Shown one piece after another: positions 12,340 through 24,626 of a DNA stretch of 64,000 bases (positions are counted from its first letter, which is position 1; the number at the start of each line of letters is the position of its first letter). A program made the position numbers and the translations under genes. This DNA is from Mangifera indica. Lineage: Eukaryota; Streptophyta; Magnoliopsida; Sapindales; Anacardiaceae. The stretch covers positions 13,017,894 to 13,081,893 of the forward strand of contig NC_058145.1 in the NCBI RefSeq assembly GCF_011075055.1, written 5' to 3'. The notes under the pieces are model-generated. The model saw only the letters and a program-made list of their open reading frames with translations. It was not told where the DNA came from and ran no database searches.

Positions 12340-13230
12340 GAAGGTTAGAGGTGGACACGAACCAAATCATATTTAAGTATTATTTGATTTGAGTTTAATT
12401 TGATTGAAAAATAGTTTAAATCAAGTTTAATTTAAGTTTATTAAATCAAAATTAAGGATAGTTTAAATTTGATTCGAATTTGATCTAAATTTATGATTTG
12501 AATCTATGAGTTAAATTTGTGACTCAAATTCATAATTTGAATTCATAATTCACTGACAAAACTATATTATTGTGTCTAATAATAGGTAAAATAATGTCAT
12601 TTGAATCAAATTATGAGTTAAATTCGAATCAAATCCAGTCATTTATCTAGTTTATAAGTCAGACTGAATATAACTAAATTTGGGCTAGAGAGAGTTCAGT
12701 TTAAAAAATGAGCCAAACCAACTTTCAAACTCAAAACTAGACTGAACCGCCTAGTTCAACTAGTTAAACCATGAACTAATCTATAATTAGGTATGATTTT
12801 ATAATTCAGTTAAGTTCTTATGTAAATATTGACTTGTTTGAAATTTGATCAAACTTGGTAAACCCATGGAACTGGAAAAGCTATTTAAAACTAATAAAAT
12901 CGAGTTTACAAAATACTACACAATTTTTGTTTTATTAAAATTTAAAAGAGTTACAATTTATAAGATATTAATTGAATTAATAATAAAATTTGTAATTAGT
13001 TTTTTTTTTGTTTATGTAATAGAGTATTTATTATTTAATTAACATATTTAAAATTATATCTTATATATTTCATATATTTTATATTTGAAAAATATATAAT
13101 AATTTAATAAAAAATTAAATTAATTAATTATTTGATTTAACTAATCAAACCATAAGTCGCTATTTACTCATTTATCCAATTTTAAAATCATTTGAGCCGA
13201 ACTAATTCTAGCAGTTGACCTGGGTAGAGA
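12340..13230. repeat. AT-rich dispersed-repeat-like tract
   Basis: Highly repetitive low-complexity text built on AAATTTGAATTCATAATT-like words and their complements, starting at GAGGTGGACACGAACC and ending near GAGCCGAACTAATTC. The boundaries resemble degraded plant DNA transposons seen at 20340-21110 and 61800-61990, where similar two-word ends occur. A 65-codon plus-strand frame at 12845-13042 is of this low-complexity composition and is not credited as a gene. Confidence 0.35.
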
Positions 13231-13491
13231 AGTCGACGGTCTATACAGAGACCTTACACAAAATTTCCACGGCGTTTAATTAATAACTAATATGACTTTC
13301 CTTCCTTCATGGGCCACACTGGACTTAATTAAGCTGATCAAGTCAAAAACTCCAGTCTGTATAAGCTAAGGAGAAGACTGCCCGTCTAGATTGAACGGGC
13401 AAGCGTGAAATTATTCAAGCAGATATTTTAGGTTTTAGAATTACAGGCAATATTAAGATTAAACTTTTAAATTACAAGGTATAGTGGTTGA

Positions 13492-13746
13492 TTAGATTTG
13501 AAGTTTGACACTATACGAACCACCATTTTGTTGAAAGATACATCGAAAACAAACTGTGTCACGTAAATGCCTAAAATGTCCACTGCGCTCAGAAAGTGGC
13601 TGAGTTATCATGCAATCGACTAGCAGATTTTCAAATGAGGGAAAAGAGACCAACGGGAAAACTCTCCATCTGAAGTAAACCAGAATCCAACCAAATACCC
13701 ACAAAACAATCAATATAAGTATTCTTTTGTGCTTATTTGTAAGCAT
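13492..13746 (-). CDS. Small unrecognised open frame (doubtful)
   Basis: An 84-codon minus-strand frame begins with ATG and has a hydrophobic N-terminal segment (residues 9-26, ILILIVLWVFGWILVYF) after four basic residues, like a signal anchor. The rest is a mixed, cysteine-containing sequence. I recognise no family, no promoter stands out and the frame could be random. It is listed because it sits in a repeat-poor interval upstream of the KCS gene. Confidence 0.12.
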   Translation of the reverse strand: MLTNKHKRILILIVLWVFGWILVYFRWRVFPLVSFPSFENLLVDCMITQPLSERSGHFRHLRDTVCFRCIFQQNGGSYSVKLQI

Positions 13747-14371
13747 GGCAAAGCACCTTTTTTAATTCTCATAAAGTTAATTTACTAAAAAAGTTGTTCA
13801 TCGCCACACATAATTATAATACTAGTTAGCAGGCTTTGTATTATTGCTTCTCAATCTCCTATTCTAATAACCTTGGCAAGTTTCAGAACGCAGCTTATGT
13901 CATTTAATGGCCGCTGTCTATGAAAGCGCAGTTTCTGCTTGCAAAAAAAATCTAGGGCTCTCTCTCCCTCTCTCCCTATGTATGTATCTACCTCCTCCGC
14001 TTTCTTAAATGTAATGACACTTTCGGTAAGCTACTAACTGTGCACTATAATGGCATACAATTTAAGTTGTATAGAGTTTTTAAAGGCGAAGAGGAAGATT
14101 TGCCGACCAAGGAAGATTAACAAGCTGTAAAGTAATAAAACTTTAATTCAAGAGTTAATACATTAATAATTTGTTGAAGCCGTATGGACCCGGAAGGTGA
14201 ACATTGTTTTCTGTGAACTTTTCTCACATGCTTAAGGAAGATTAAAAAGTTGAATTAGTAATAAATATACATAAGAACAAACAAATTAGTGGGTGGAAGT
14301 TGAGTGATTGGAATGGGTCTTAAGCGCACTCACATGTCTAGGCCAACTCCAACCCCAACTCACGCACATCC

Positions 14372-14390
14372 CCTCTTATATTATAAGAGG
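14372..14390 (+). promoter_or_regulatory. Palindromic TATA region of the KCS gene
   Basis: The sequence CCTCTTATATTATAAGAGG is a perfect 9+1+9 palindrome that contains TATA words on both strands. It lies 82-100 bases upstream of the KCS start codon, a normal TATA position for a leader of about 60 bases. Its role as the TATA box is inferred. Confidence 0.45.
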
Positions 14391-14471
14391 CTCATTTGAT
14401 AATTCAACTCTGGAAGTTTTCACGTCAGTACAAACCAATCTTTATTTCACTCTTTATTTCCTTTTATTTCC

Positions 14472-15869
14472 ATGGATCTTCTTTTCTATTTCTATATCCT
14501 CCCTATATTGTATCTTGTGTTCAAGTTATGGAAGTGGGCTGATGAGAAAAATGACCAAGAATGTTACATAATAGACTATGAATGCTATCAGCCTACCGAT
14601 GACAGGATGGTTGACACTCAATTTAGCGGAGAGGTGGTAAAGAGGAACAAACAACTTGGTCTCAATGAGTACAAGTTCCTCTTGAAAGCCATTGTAAGTT
14701 CAGGAATTGGCGAACAAACTTACGCTCCAAGAATCATGTTCTCTGGCAGAGAATTTTCTCCTACAATTCAAGATGAGCTGTCGGAGATGGACGAATTTTT
14801 CCATGACAGCATTGAAAAACTTTTGGCCAGGTCAGGCATTTCTCCTCAAGAAATTGATGTTCTTGTTGTTAATATCTCCATGCTAGCAGCACTTCCTTCA
14901 TTATCTTCTAGAATAATAAATCACTACAAGCTGAGGGAGGATGTCAAGGTTTTTAATGTTACTGGTATGGGATGTAGTGCAAGTTTAATATCGATTGATA
15001 TTGTGCGTAACATTTTCAAAACTTACAAAAATGTGTATGCACTAATTGTGACCTCGGAATCCTTGAGTCCACATTGGTATTCAGGCAATAACAGGTCGAT
15101 GATTCTTGCAAATATATTGTTCCGTAGTGGTGGCTCTGCTATACTTTTGTCTAATAAAAGGGCCTTAAAGCATCGTGCTTTGTTCAAACTCAAGTGTCTA
15201 GTGAGGACTCACCATGGTTCCAGAGATGAATCTTATGAATGTTGCATCCAACGGGAAGATGAAGACGGCAAAATAGGCTTTCACCTCGGCAAGAACCTCC
15301 CAAAGGCTGCAACTCGCTGTTTTGTTGACAATCTTAGGGTAATTTCCCCCAAGATCTTGCCGCTAAGGGAACTGCTTCGATTTGCTGTAGTTTCTTTTGT
15401 TCGAAAAATGAGTAACAAATCCCCAAAAGGAGATCAGCCCAAAAAATCATTGATAAATTTCAAGACGGGTGTTGATCATTTTTGCATTCACACTGGTGGT
15501 AAAGCAGTAATAGATGGGATTGGATTTAGCCTCGATCTAACTGAATATGATCTAGAGCCAGCTAGAATGACACTTCACAGATTTGGGAACACATCTGCAT
15601 GCAGTCTTTGGTATGTTTTGGCCTACATGGAAGCCAAAAGGAGACTGAAGAAAGGAGACAGGGTTTTGATGATAACCTTTGGTGCGGGCTTTAAATGCAA
15701 CAGCTGTCTGTGGGAGGTGGTGAGAGAATCAGAAGGAAATGCTGGTAATGTTTGGAGAGACTGCATTGACAGCTATCCACCAGAGTCTTTGGCTAACCCT
15801 TATATGGAGAAATATGGTTGGATTCAAAATGAAGATATTAGCACCTTCAAAATTCCTGAAGATGAGTAA
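14472..15869 (+). CDS. KCS3: 3-ketoacyl-CoA synthase, KCS3/KCS12-like
   Basis: Intronless, 465 residues. KCS enzymes catalyse the first, rate-setting condensation of fatty-acid elongation (acyl-CoA plus malonyl-CoA) in the endoplasmic reticulum, feeding waxes, suberin and sphingolipids. A hydrophobic N-terminal anchor spans about residues 3-19, followed by DQECYIIDYECY at about 28-39. The FAE1/CUT1-type domain carries the catalytic cysteine in GMGCSAS (Cys168). Other active-site positions follow: a histidine in RTHHGSRDE (247/248), HFCIHTGG (His336, His340) and LHRFGNTS (His369, Asn373), so the known catalytic set is complete. FGAGFKCNSCLW near 403-414 matches the family's GSGFKCNS box. It is shorter than CUT1/FAE1 enzymes (about 490-520 residues) and has a short N terminus, typical of the KCS3/KCS12/KCS19 group. 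I recall reports that KCS3 and KCS12 restrain wax synthesis by acting on the elongase complex rather than as strong enzymes; whether this copy does so is open. Start is the ATG just after the CT-rich leader. Confidence 0.92.
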   Translation: MDLLFYFYILPILYLVFKLWKWADEKNDQECYIIDYECYQPTDDRMVDTQFSGEVVKRNKQLGLNEYKFLLKAIVSSGIGEQTYAPRIMFSGREFSPTIQDELSEMDEFFHDSIEKLLARSGISPQEIDVLVVNISMLAALPSLSSRIINHYKLREDVKVFNVTGMGCSASLISIDIVRNIFKTYKNVYALIVTSESLSPHWYSGNNRSMILANILFRSGGSAILLSNKRALKHRALFKLKCLVRTHHGSRDESYECCIQREDEDGKIGFHLGKNLPKAATRCFVDNLRVISPKILPLRELLRFAVVSFVRKMSNKSPKGDQPKKSLINFKTGVDHFCIHTGGKAVIDGIGFSLDLTEYDLEPARMTLHRFGNTSACSLWYVLAYMEAKRRLKKGDRVLMITFGAGFKCNSCLWEVVRESEGNAGNVWRDCIDSYPPESLANPYMEKYGWIQNEDISTFKIPEDE

Positions 15870-16625
15870 GAAGAAAGATAAACTCCCATGGATCAATGCT
15901 TATACTTTTCTTACTATTTTATGTGTACACCATTAAGTTTTTTCTTGTTCAACTTCTTTACTTGAGAATTAATCAAAGTTATAGCTTTGTTTAACTGGAG
16001 TAATCTTTTGTAAAATGTTATTTCTCTTATATTCATGGTGGTAGGTATTCATAAATTTAATAAGAAAAAGACTCAGCTCTGGCTGTTGTTCAAATCCCAA
16101 CACACCCTTTGTTGTGTTATTTCATTTCATTCATGGAAAACCCATATAGAAATATGCTTATGACTTCATAATGATAAGTCAGAGAGAGCTTCCCTCCATT
16201 GATAAGTAATGCTTTTCGTTTAACAGGATGATACAAATAAATACGACCAACAGCTACGTAGTTCACATCACAATAGCAATAAATAACTTGTCTCTCTGTA
16301 GTGTATAGCAGAACTATCAGGCGACCTTTTAACAATAAATGTCATAAATTTTGCCTATAACTCATCATCGATCCATTTGTCCCACTTCCAGTGGACGGTT
16401 CAGATAGAGTGATGCTGTTGGGTAGAATTACCAAGTTGCTGGAATGAATAAAACTTGGCCACAAGCATTAAAATTTGGTGTGGGCTGCCCTTCTGCAAAG
16501 CCAAAATATATTATTATGCCTCAACCTTAAGTGTCAGACTATGAATTCACGACTTTAACACAAAATATATCGGGCTCTAACTCATAACTTTTAATATTGA
16601 AAAAATATATGATTGTATATATTTG

Positions 16626-16707
<82 letters not shown>

Positions 16708-17335
16708 GAAAAACTAAGCCATGGAAATATCATCTTGTATTTCTTGATCGTAGCTGTCTCTTGTTTTCAGAATTTTCAATTAAATTAAGACTAATCCAAA
16801 CGTTTGTAGCTTACCAAAGATTGAGCATTCAATTACTGAAGAGGTCAACGAGCTCAAATGTCAGCCTGTAATTTTGATTTGATTTGATTTAGCATGTAAT
16901 AGTATCATCATCCCATCCACCACCATAATAGACATGCCATTACATATGTCATCAAAATACACAATTGTTTTCACACTCAAAACCATAAATTATTGATATA
17001 TAATTTTTTATAGAAGTCCCATTAGCACATGGACATATAAAATACAATAAAAGTATGTGTAGAATTTTGAGTTTTTAAAAATTGATGGGTGTGAGTTTGA
17101 AATTAAATTATTTTTTGGGTGAAAATAAGTCTTTTGACCTGTTTTTAAACTATATAATTTATTTATTTATCAATTATTCATTATATTTAAAATAAAAATA
17201 TTTAAATTATTAAAATTTTATTGATATTTTATTTAAACTAACATGAGGATTTATGGATTTAGATCATGAATTTGTGGATTTTCTATGTTTTCTTAGCGTT
17301 AGAGCTCTTATTTGTTCTATAACACGCATGATTCT
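15870..17335. other. KCS 3' region and intergenic DNA with a one-ended repeat
   Basis: Contains the KCS 3' untranslated region and no supported gene. A right end of the long-TIR family (AAAATAAGTCTTTTGACC) stops at 17139 with no matching left end, so it is a truncated copy. Confidence 0.5.
16628..16704. repeat. (AT)n microsatellite
   Basis: About 38 uninterrupted AT dinucleotides. Overlapping Tyr-Ile open frames on both strands (16539-16733, 16623-16871) are artefacts of it. Confidence 0.95.
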
Positions 17336-17339
17336 TCTA

Positions 17340-18069
17340 CGACGGAAGGACTACTTCCCACCCAAGTTTTAATACATTCTTAAAGTTACACTCGTAAAGT
17401 TTGAAAAATTCAAAATCCTACTCATGATCAAATTGTTATTAGAATTTTTTGTTAGAGATGAGGATAAAATCGTTATTTTACTAATAATATTAAAAAAATA
17501 TACAATTCATTTATTTTGTCCTTAAGTTTTAAAAACTAATAATTTTATTCATGCCTAAAATTTTCTAAATTTGAAAAGTCATATTCTCTCCCCTGCCCCC
17601 CTACCCCCAAAATTTTTTTTTACCCCTCTAGTGCCAACGACCTCCCTTCTCTACCCTAAACAGTTAGTCAACACACAGGAAACAGTTTGGAGTGGATTTT
17701 TTCGTCAGAGACGAAGATATCGCTTCAGATTGCTTTATGTGCTTCGATCAACTATTTAGGGTAGAGAAAAGAGGTCGTCAACACCGGAGATAGTGATTGA
17801 AGGAGAGATGAAAAAAAACCTACGGTTTGGAGGGAAGATGTGACTTTTCAAAGTTAAAAAACTTTAGGTAAAGATAAAATATTAGTTTTTAAAACTTAAA
17901 AGAAAAATGTTATAAATTTTATATTTTTTAATATTATTAATAAAATAATGATTTTTAACAAAAAAATTTAACCTCAATTAATATATAAGTGAGATTTTGA
18001 GTTTTTCAAATCCTGGTAATATAACTTTAAGAACACATAAAAATTTGGATGAGGAATAATCTTTTGGCC
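17340..18069. mobile_element. Long-TIR foldback element (copy E)
   Basis: The left end is mutated (CGACGGAAGGACTACTTCCCA) but continues into the family's CCACCCAAGTTTTAAT block. The right end reads GGAATAATCTTTTGGCC. Exact 8-bp flanks TTCTTCTA occur at 17332-17339 and 18070-18077. The centre near 17700 has GTCAGAGACGAAG text like other copies. No coding capacity. Confidence 0.7.
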
Positions 18070-18476
18070 TTCTTCTAATGTCATTACATTAATTACCTCT
18101 CTCCCCATTTCATGCACGCCTTATGGAAAGCCATACATGATAAGATATGCATTAATGTGATTAGATTTGATACAACAAATTAATTCTTTCTTTTCAATAT
18201 AACAGGGTCTGCGACATTACGATCTCTCCATTGCATACATGTTTTTATATGATAGGATCTATATACATAAATGTGATTTTATTTGATACAACGAAGTCTA
18301 CCTTTTTGTTATAATAGAGTCATGACATTACCAGCCCCACAATTCATGCATGCGTAATGTGATTAGATTTGATTAAGTCTAGTCTTCCTTTCGATGTATA
18401 TGATTTATGAGTTTGGCCCATCATGGTCATGTCATCCACCTACCATTGGTATTCCACATTTGTCTGTTACATCAAA

Positions 18477-18850
18477 GGCCAAAGGACTTAGTCCCACCCA
18501 AAGTATATTATTTATTCAAGTTTCCTCCTGTTAATTTTGAAAATCTTATTTATTCACCCATAAACGATTAAATCTATTAATTTTAAAAATAAAATTATTA
18601 TTTTATATTTAATATTAAAAATAAATGTAAATTTGATTTCATTTTCTCCCTTAAACCTTAAAAACTAATAATTTTTCTCTAACCAAAGTTTTCAAAAATA
18701 ATATTTTCCCCCTAAGGGTTTCCAAACTTTCAAATTCAATTTTTTTGACGATGAAGAGACTTATTGGACGATTTTCAAGCAACATCTATTCCTCTCTGGC
18801 CAGTCCTCTTTCCCATGCAATGTGGCGTTATCTTTGTTTAGAGACGAAGG
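18477..18850. mobile_element. Left half of a long-TIR element (copy F)
   Basis: Begins GGCCAAAGGACTTAGTCCCA and runs through the family's subterminal blocks to GACGATGAAGAGAC and a GAGACGAAGG word, then leaves the family consensus near 18850. No convincing right end was found before the next element at 23873. It is either truncated or a much longer element that carries foreign sequence. Confidence 0.6.
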
Positions 18851-21850
18851 TGAGGTCATTGACTATTATTATAACTTCCAAGTTCAAAGTTTGGTTGTCA
18901 TTGAGAATATAAGCACTCAGCCTTCTCTTTTCTGCTTTTGGTTTTGCTTATGAATGAAATCTGTGCAACTTTTAGTTATATTCTATCCGTGAAGCATGAT
19001 TTCCGCATTAATATATTTATGATGCATCTCACCTACACTATCTCGCTAAGTTGCAATTTAATGCATCAACTTGTTACCCAGGACTTTTGAAGGGACAAAT
19101 TATGGGACAAGTTCTTGGCTCCATCTCAAGGTATAATTGCATGAATTTAGGCAGTCAATACTGATTTTCTCACACCTCCCCTGACCCCTTATGATATGCT
19201 AAATTAGTTTTGCATGGTGGTATTGCATGCTGGGGCATATATGAACAGCCCTGTTCATCTTGCACTTTCTAATCTATGCAGAATTCTGATCCACCACTGT
19301 TGTGGACACATGATGGAAGTAGAAATTATGAAAGAATAAATTTGTTGTTGAACTTTTTAGTTCCTAGATAAGATAATTTTGTGAGAACCGAATTCCGTAA
19401 TTTAGAAATGATATTGTACACAATTTCGTTTTTCAAGGTGATAATTGCTGAGGTTCTTTGTTTTCCAAAAGCATGGTATTGCATGATTTTTGACCGCAGA
19501 AAAACAACTTGGATAACTTATTAGAAATTCTGGTACATATCTTTTATCTCTTGAAGCAATGCATATGTTTTAAGCATTAATAGGTTCGTCTATCTGCAGA
19601 TTATGATTGAAAGTGTCAGCAGTCCGCATGTCCACTGGGTAGTGGCGCAGTAATTGAGACATCTGACAAGAAAATACTTGTGTTGCATGGAACTAATATT
19701 GTTGGGGAATTTCTTGGACACTTTTTTTTTTCCCAGGGGGTCATCCAGATGACCATTCGATATGGAAATGAGATATACCCTTCCTCCTCTTTTTGGTAGC
19801 CATGGAATATGTTTCCTTCTTAACTCTGCAGCATGAGATTGCATTGTTATTTGTTGTTTGGATGCAATTTTGTATGGAACTGTCATGTTATTATTCGATG
19901 ATTGACAGCCCCAAGATGTCAGAATAGAATCTCATCAGTGTGGAAATGACTTCAAAAAAGTTTATTGACAAGAAACTTTCTCAAGACATGTCTGACAGCA
20001 TTATTTCGGTTTCTGAAGTGGTTGAAGAAATTTAAGTTCCAGCAGTAACTCTCGTGAGTAGTTTCTTAATTGGGTACCAAGTCATCGTCCTCATTTATTA
20101 TAGTTGTACATCTGCAAGTTTCCAAGTCTTTCTGTATACTCCAAGTGGAATCCACTTTTCATTGGTGTTTCTCATAGGCAGCTGAATGTTAGTGGCACGT
20201 GTGAGGGAGAGGGTAGTTACTTGCGTGGAGTAAGTGGTGCTCTGGAAATTGTTCATATGGTAGGATGGGATGCAGTGGTAGTACAATGTTTATGGCAACT
20301 TGGGAGAGATGACTGTTAGATTAAAATGGAACTACCCATACATTTTTTAATGCCCACAGTTCAGCCCTATATATAATTGGGCCAGGCTGAGCCTTAAATG
20401 GCCCGGCCCATTTAAATAATTTTTCAAAAAATTTTAAATACAAATTATTTTTCAATTATTAAAATCAAGAACAATACCTTGAACATTTTATTTATAATTC
20501 CTCATTTGTGGTGAAGGAATATTGTGATTAGATGATGAAAAATATTATAGGTTTGTAATATAATACAAATAAATTGATTTATATACTGTATAAATTATAA
20601 ACATAAATAAAATATATATACTATATCATTTATCTGCTCATTTTTAACATCCAAATCTCTGAATTCTTTTGATATTAGATTTATTTATAATACTTTGTAA
20701 TGATAAAATTGAAATGAAAATGAAATTATAAACACAAAAAAAATTATTATTTGCGAATTTCAAATAATTTTTAAAAGAGAATTGATGAGAGAAAATGAGA
20801 TTGAAAATCTAATGAAAGAATTGAGATTGAGAGATTGAAATCGATGAAGAATTGAATTGGTTTATATGAAGAAAAATAAACAAATTAAAAAAAAAAGTTT
20901 TATTTTTTAAATATTAATAAGATAGGTTAGGTCAATCTATAGACTTAATATTAAAACCCATGGTCTAACCTAAAAGACTTATAGGTTAGGTCTGACATGT
21001 TATGATATTGGGTAGACCTTATTGGGTTGGACCTTAAATTCATGTTTTGGACTGAACCTTTATTTAAGGCCCGATCCAATTGATATGTCTAGTTTGAGCT
21101 TTTTGGCATTGGCAGTGGTAATTAGTCATTCCATTTTTTATTTTTAACTGTCCTATTTTTCATTTTTTCTACAATGACTACCGGAAGGCCATCAATGTCA
21201 TAACCTAATGTCGGGAGTATTTGCAGTTTTGAATTCCATTCTTACCAGTGGTCATTTAGGTAACAAAGGCACAAAAGAGTTATCCATTTTTCATGGACTT
21301 GAATATAATATCAGGTTTGGATTTGTGCTGAAATGTCAGATTGAATCAATTCCCACCAATTAAGTGAAATTATTTCTTATTTGAAGTTGATCTTGTCAAA
21401 GTTAAACATTTGGCTTGCTTACAATATCTTTATTCACTTTGGTGGATCAAAACAGAATTTCCTGACTGCCCCTTCCATTTCATTGCTGACCATACATATA
21501 TAATTCATTAGTTCTTCAACTTGCAGGTATACCTAGAAAACATGGCATCTAAAATGCCTGGCTGCCATCAAGGTGGACTTGCTCTATACAAGCAGATGGC
21601 AGATGCTTTGAAAAGTGTATATGATAGAATTCATGACATCAGATCAATTAAAGTATTCTGCAGCAACATCCTTATGACTACCTTGCTTTAACTGAAAATT
21701 TGTGGTTAATACAGATTAGAATTAGTGACATTTACTGAATAGTAGGTTAGGAAAAAAGTATGAGAAAGAGTCTTTTGGAGGTCTCTTTTCTTGATGTTAA
21801 CAAGTTTGGAGCCTTGCATGTGCAGATGCAATCATGTAAAGGTAACTAAA
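18851..21850. other. Gene-like but undecipherable region (possible gene relic)
   Basis: This 3-kb stretch is less AT-rich than its neighbours and has the look of plant introns: T-rich tracts ending in TGCAG (near 19280, 19600 and 21527) and short open segments. One short frame after the acceptor at 21527 reads ENMASKMPGCHQGGL and continues about 40 codons to a stop. Another near 19625-19720 reads ETSDKKILVLHG. I recognise neither, and I cannot join them into one product. An AT-rich block bounded by GGCCCGGCCCA-like text (20340-21110) probably is an inserted DNA element. A non-coding RNA gene or decayed gene fits equally well. Confidence 0.25.
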
Positions 21851-22209
21851 GCCTTTTATTCATATATAATAGTCTAAGTGGTGCATAAAGTTTGGCAAAG
21901 TAGTCTAGTTTTCTCAGAAACTTTTTCTGTTGTCCAGGAGCTGAAGATACTGAGTTCATGTTTAGATTGTCAAATGGGAAACCATTAAAATCTGAATTTG
22001 GGATATGCTTCAGTTGATTTATTTGATTACACATAAAGAGGTAAATTTTGTTGGAATAAATCATGTTCAATTTAGATTTTTTTTTCTTGTTTCAAAATGG
22101 AAAAAGAATTGTTTACCGGTAAGTTTGAACAAAATTTCATAACAAATTCTGAAACGAAATGAAAGCTCAATTTGTTTTAGTCTTTGTAACATTTCTAATC
22201 GTATATGGG

Positions 22210-22400
22210 AACTAAGATCCTTATAATAACAATATTATACGTGCTCACTTTAAATATATAAATAAATATACACTTATATATGTCATCCTCTAATTAGATA
22301 TTATTTTATCTTTAATTTAAAATTACTCAGTCAAATAATGATATATATCAAATATATATTAAATTATATACTTAAAATAGATACATATAATGGTATCAGT
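22210..22400. repeat. AT-rich palindromic MITE
   Basis: Shows the recurring pattern of this window: GTCATCCTCTAATTAGATA, then TTATTTTATCTTTAATTTAAAA, then a mirror arm near 22336-22350. A second, more decayed copy lies at about 22690-22815. Ends are approximate. Confidence 0.4.
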
Positions 22401-22815
22401 CTTGTAATCATGTTGTTAGTGTACGTTACTCTCCTTTTTTTTACAGGTTTTAAAGTGAGCATATGGAGCCCTCAAATTTGTGATTAAGGTCAAAATTACT
22501 ATGTTTTCCTAGAGTTGGTGGATGGTGGAGAATTGATAAAGATAACGAAGAAAATGGTTTAACATCCATTTTCTCTATTGTCAAATCATATTTTTATTTG
22601 GTTATATATGCAATATAATATATAATAATAACATTCATTGAATATACATTAATTTCATATTTATTGGAAAAAACTTATAAAAATTAAAAAAAAGGAATAT
22701 TATATATACATATTTTGAATTCATAATTATTTATATGATTAAATATTAATTTATTTTTAATTTAAAATTATTTAATTATATAATAATATATAAAATGTAT
22801 ATATATATTTATGTA

Positions 22816-23864
22816 TTTAATAGAGATATCCATAATTTTATTAATTTAAAAAATAATAATCGTGGAAGATGGAGTGCTATCATTGTCAAAGGGATGAAAC
22901 GAGGTAGATTTAATGGTTGATGACAGTTTCATCATCATACTTTTGAGATTTGACGTTACTAAGGTCAATAATTAACTTATTATATAATATTAACAATGAT
23001 TTTAGCTGACATTATTGACTTTAGTATTTTCAACTCCGTAACCATGAGTGGGGGTAACATAGACTTTAATAATTAATTGAAATTAAAAGTAAAAGCAACA
23101 TAATTAAATTGAATTTTATAATAATGGAGATGCTATTAGTACTACGTCCAACGGACAAGTCATCGAGTAAGACAATCCGTGTCTAGACAAGCACGTGCGG
23201 AGGTTTCAGGCTCATTTTTATTTTAATAAAAATAATTGTTTTTTTCATGTGCTTATGCCCAATTAGTTCACCCTTTTTAAGCTTTCTTCAATGCTAAGTT
23301 TTATTTTTTTTTAAAATCCAAAAATTTTTTTATAATATTTTTTTAAAATTTAATTTTTAATTTATTTGGTATATTAATTAAAGGGTTGATCATTGAATCG
23401 AATTTCACTCATTTTTTCTTTTGTTTAATTTACATTTATTGTATAAAAGTTTGACTACTATTTTGGAACAATTAGCCGATTTAAGATTTTTTTTTGAACT
23501 GTTAATATTTTTTTATAAGAGATTTTTTCATATAACTCTCGAAATATGGATTTATTTTTATATTAAATAATCCCACAGAAATGTTCTCCTATACTATTGA
23601 AATTCTTGTTAAATCATGAATAAAATAAGAACACATTTTAGTTGAAGAGCTTATGTTATGCTCTAGTTGAAACTATATAATTAATTTTAATTCTAAAACC
23701 AAGTGTGGTTAGGTGACTATCAACATTAAAATCAGTTTGAATGTGTTTAATTATTTCATTCATTATCACATAAATTCATTCATCCGCATATGTTCAAATC
23801 ACTCAAGTCAAAGTCATACAAGTCATCAAAATAAAAAGACCATAATGAGCTAAAATTTAGGCAA
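22816..23864. other. AT-rich intergenic DNA, nothing recognised
   Basis: No coding frame, RNA gene or repeat boundary that I can support was seen here. Confidence 0.5.
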
Positions 23865-23872
23865 TAATAATT

Positions 23873-24626
23873 AGACCAATTGACTTCTTCCCACCCAAAG
23901 TATGATGTGCCCGTAAGTTCTTACCTCTTAACTTTGAAAATTTCAAATACCCATCTATAAACGGTTAAGTCTTTTAGTTTTAAGGGTAAAATCATAATTT
24001 TATCTGTGATACTAAAAATAAATTAAAATTTAATTCTCTTTCCCTCTCTAAACTCTAAAAACTAAAAGTTTTTCCTTAGACCAAGTTTTAAAAAATGATA
24101 TTTCTTTATCAGGGTTTAGTTTTCAATCTTTGACAATGAAAAGTCCCCAACACATCACCGTGCTCTGACGGTCTCTTTTTCCTTCTCTGAAACTCTAATC
24201 GATAAAGATCTCGTCTGGGAAGACGGTCATCTTCTCAAATCCTAGATGTCTTCTTTTGGGAAGACAAAGAACTTTGTTTTTCTAACGAAACTCTTTATCT
24301 TCCCAAATGAGATCTTCATCAATCTAAATTTCAGAGGAAGAGAGAGAAACTGTCGAAACATAGTGATAAGTCATGACTCTTTATCACCGACAATGACGTT
24401 AGAGATTGAAAACTAAACCCTGAAGGAGAAATTTTATTTTTTAAAATTTAACTTAGGGGAAAAACTTTTAGCTTTTAGAGTTTAAAGGGAGAAAGAAGAT
24501 TAAATTTTAAAAAGTTTGAGTTTTATTAACTTTAATTGTTTATAGATAGACAATTGAGATTTTCAAAATTAAGAAATGAAAACTTGAAAAAATAATATAC
24601 TTTGAGTAGGAATAAGCCCTTTGGCC
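23873..24626. mobile_element. Long-TIR foldback element (copy G)
   Basis: Begins AGACCAATTGACTTCTTCCCA and ends AGGAATAAGCCCTTTGGCC, with matching 8-bp flanks TAATAATT (23865-23872 and 24627-24634). The centre (24190-24320) is a series of GGGAAGACGG / GTCTTCCC-type inverted words around GATCTCGTC and GAGATCTTC. The arms pair over most of their length. Confidence 0.75.

Noticed and set aside
14308..14571. 87-codon plus frame overlapping the KCS start
   Set aside because: Different frame, spans the TATA region and has no recognisable content.
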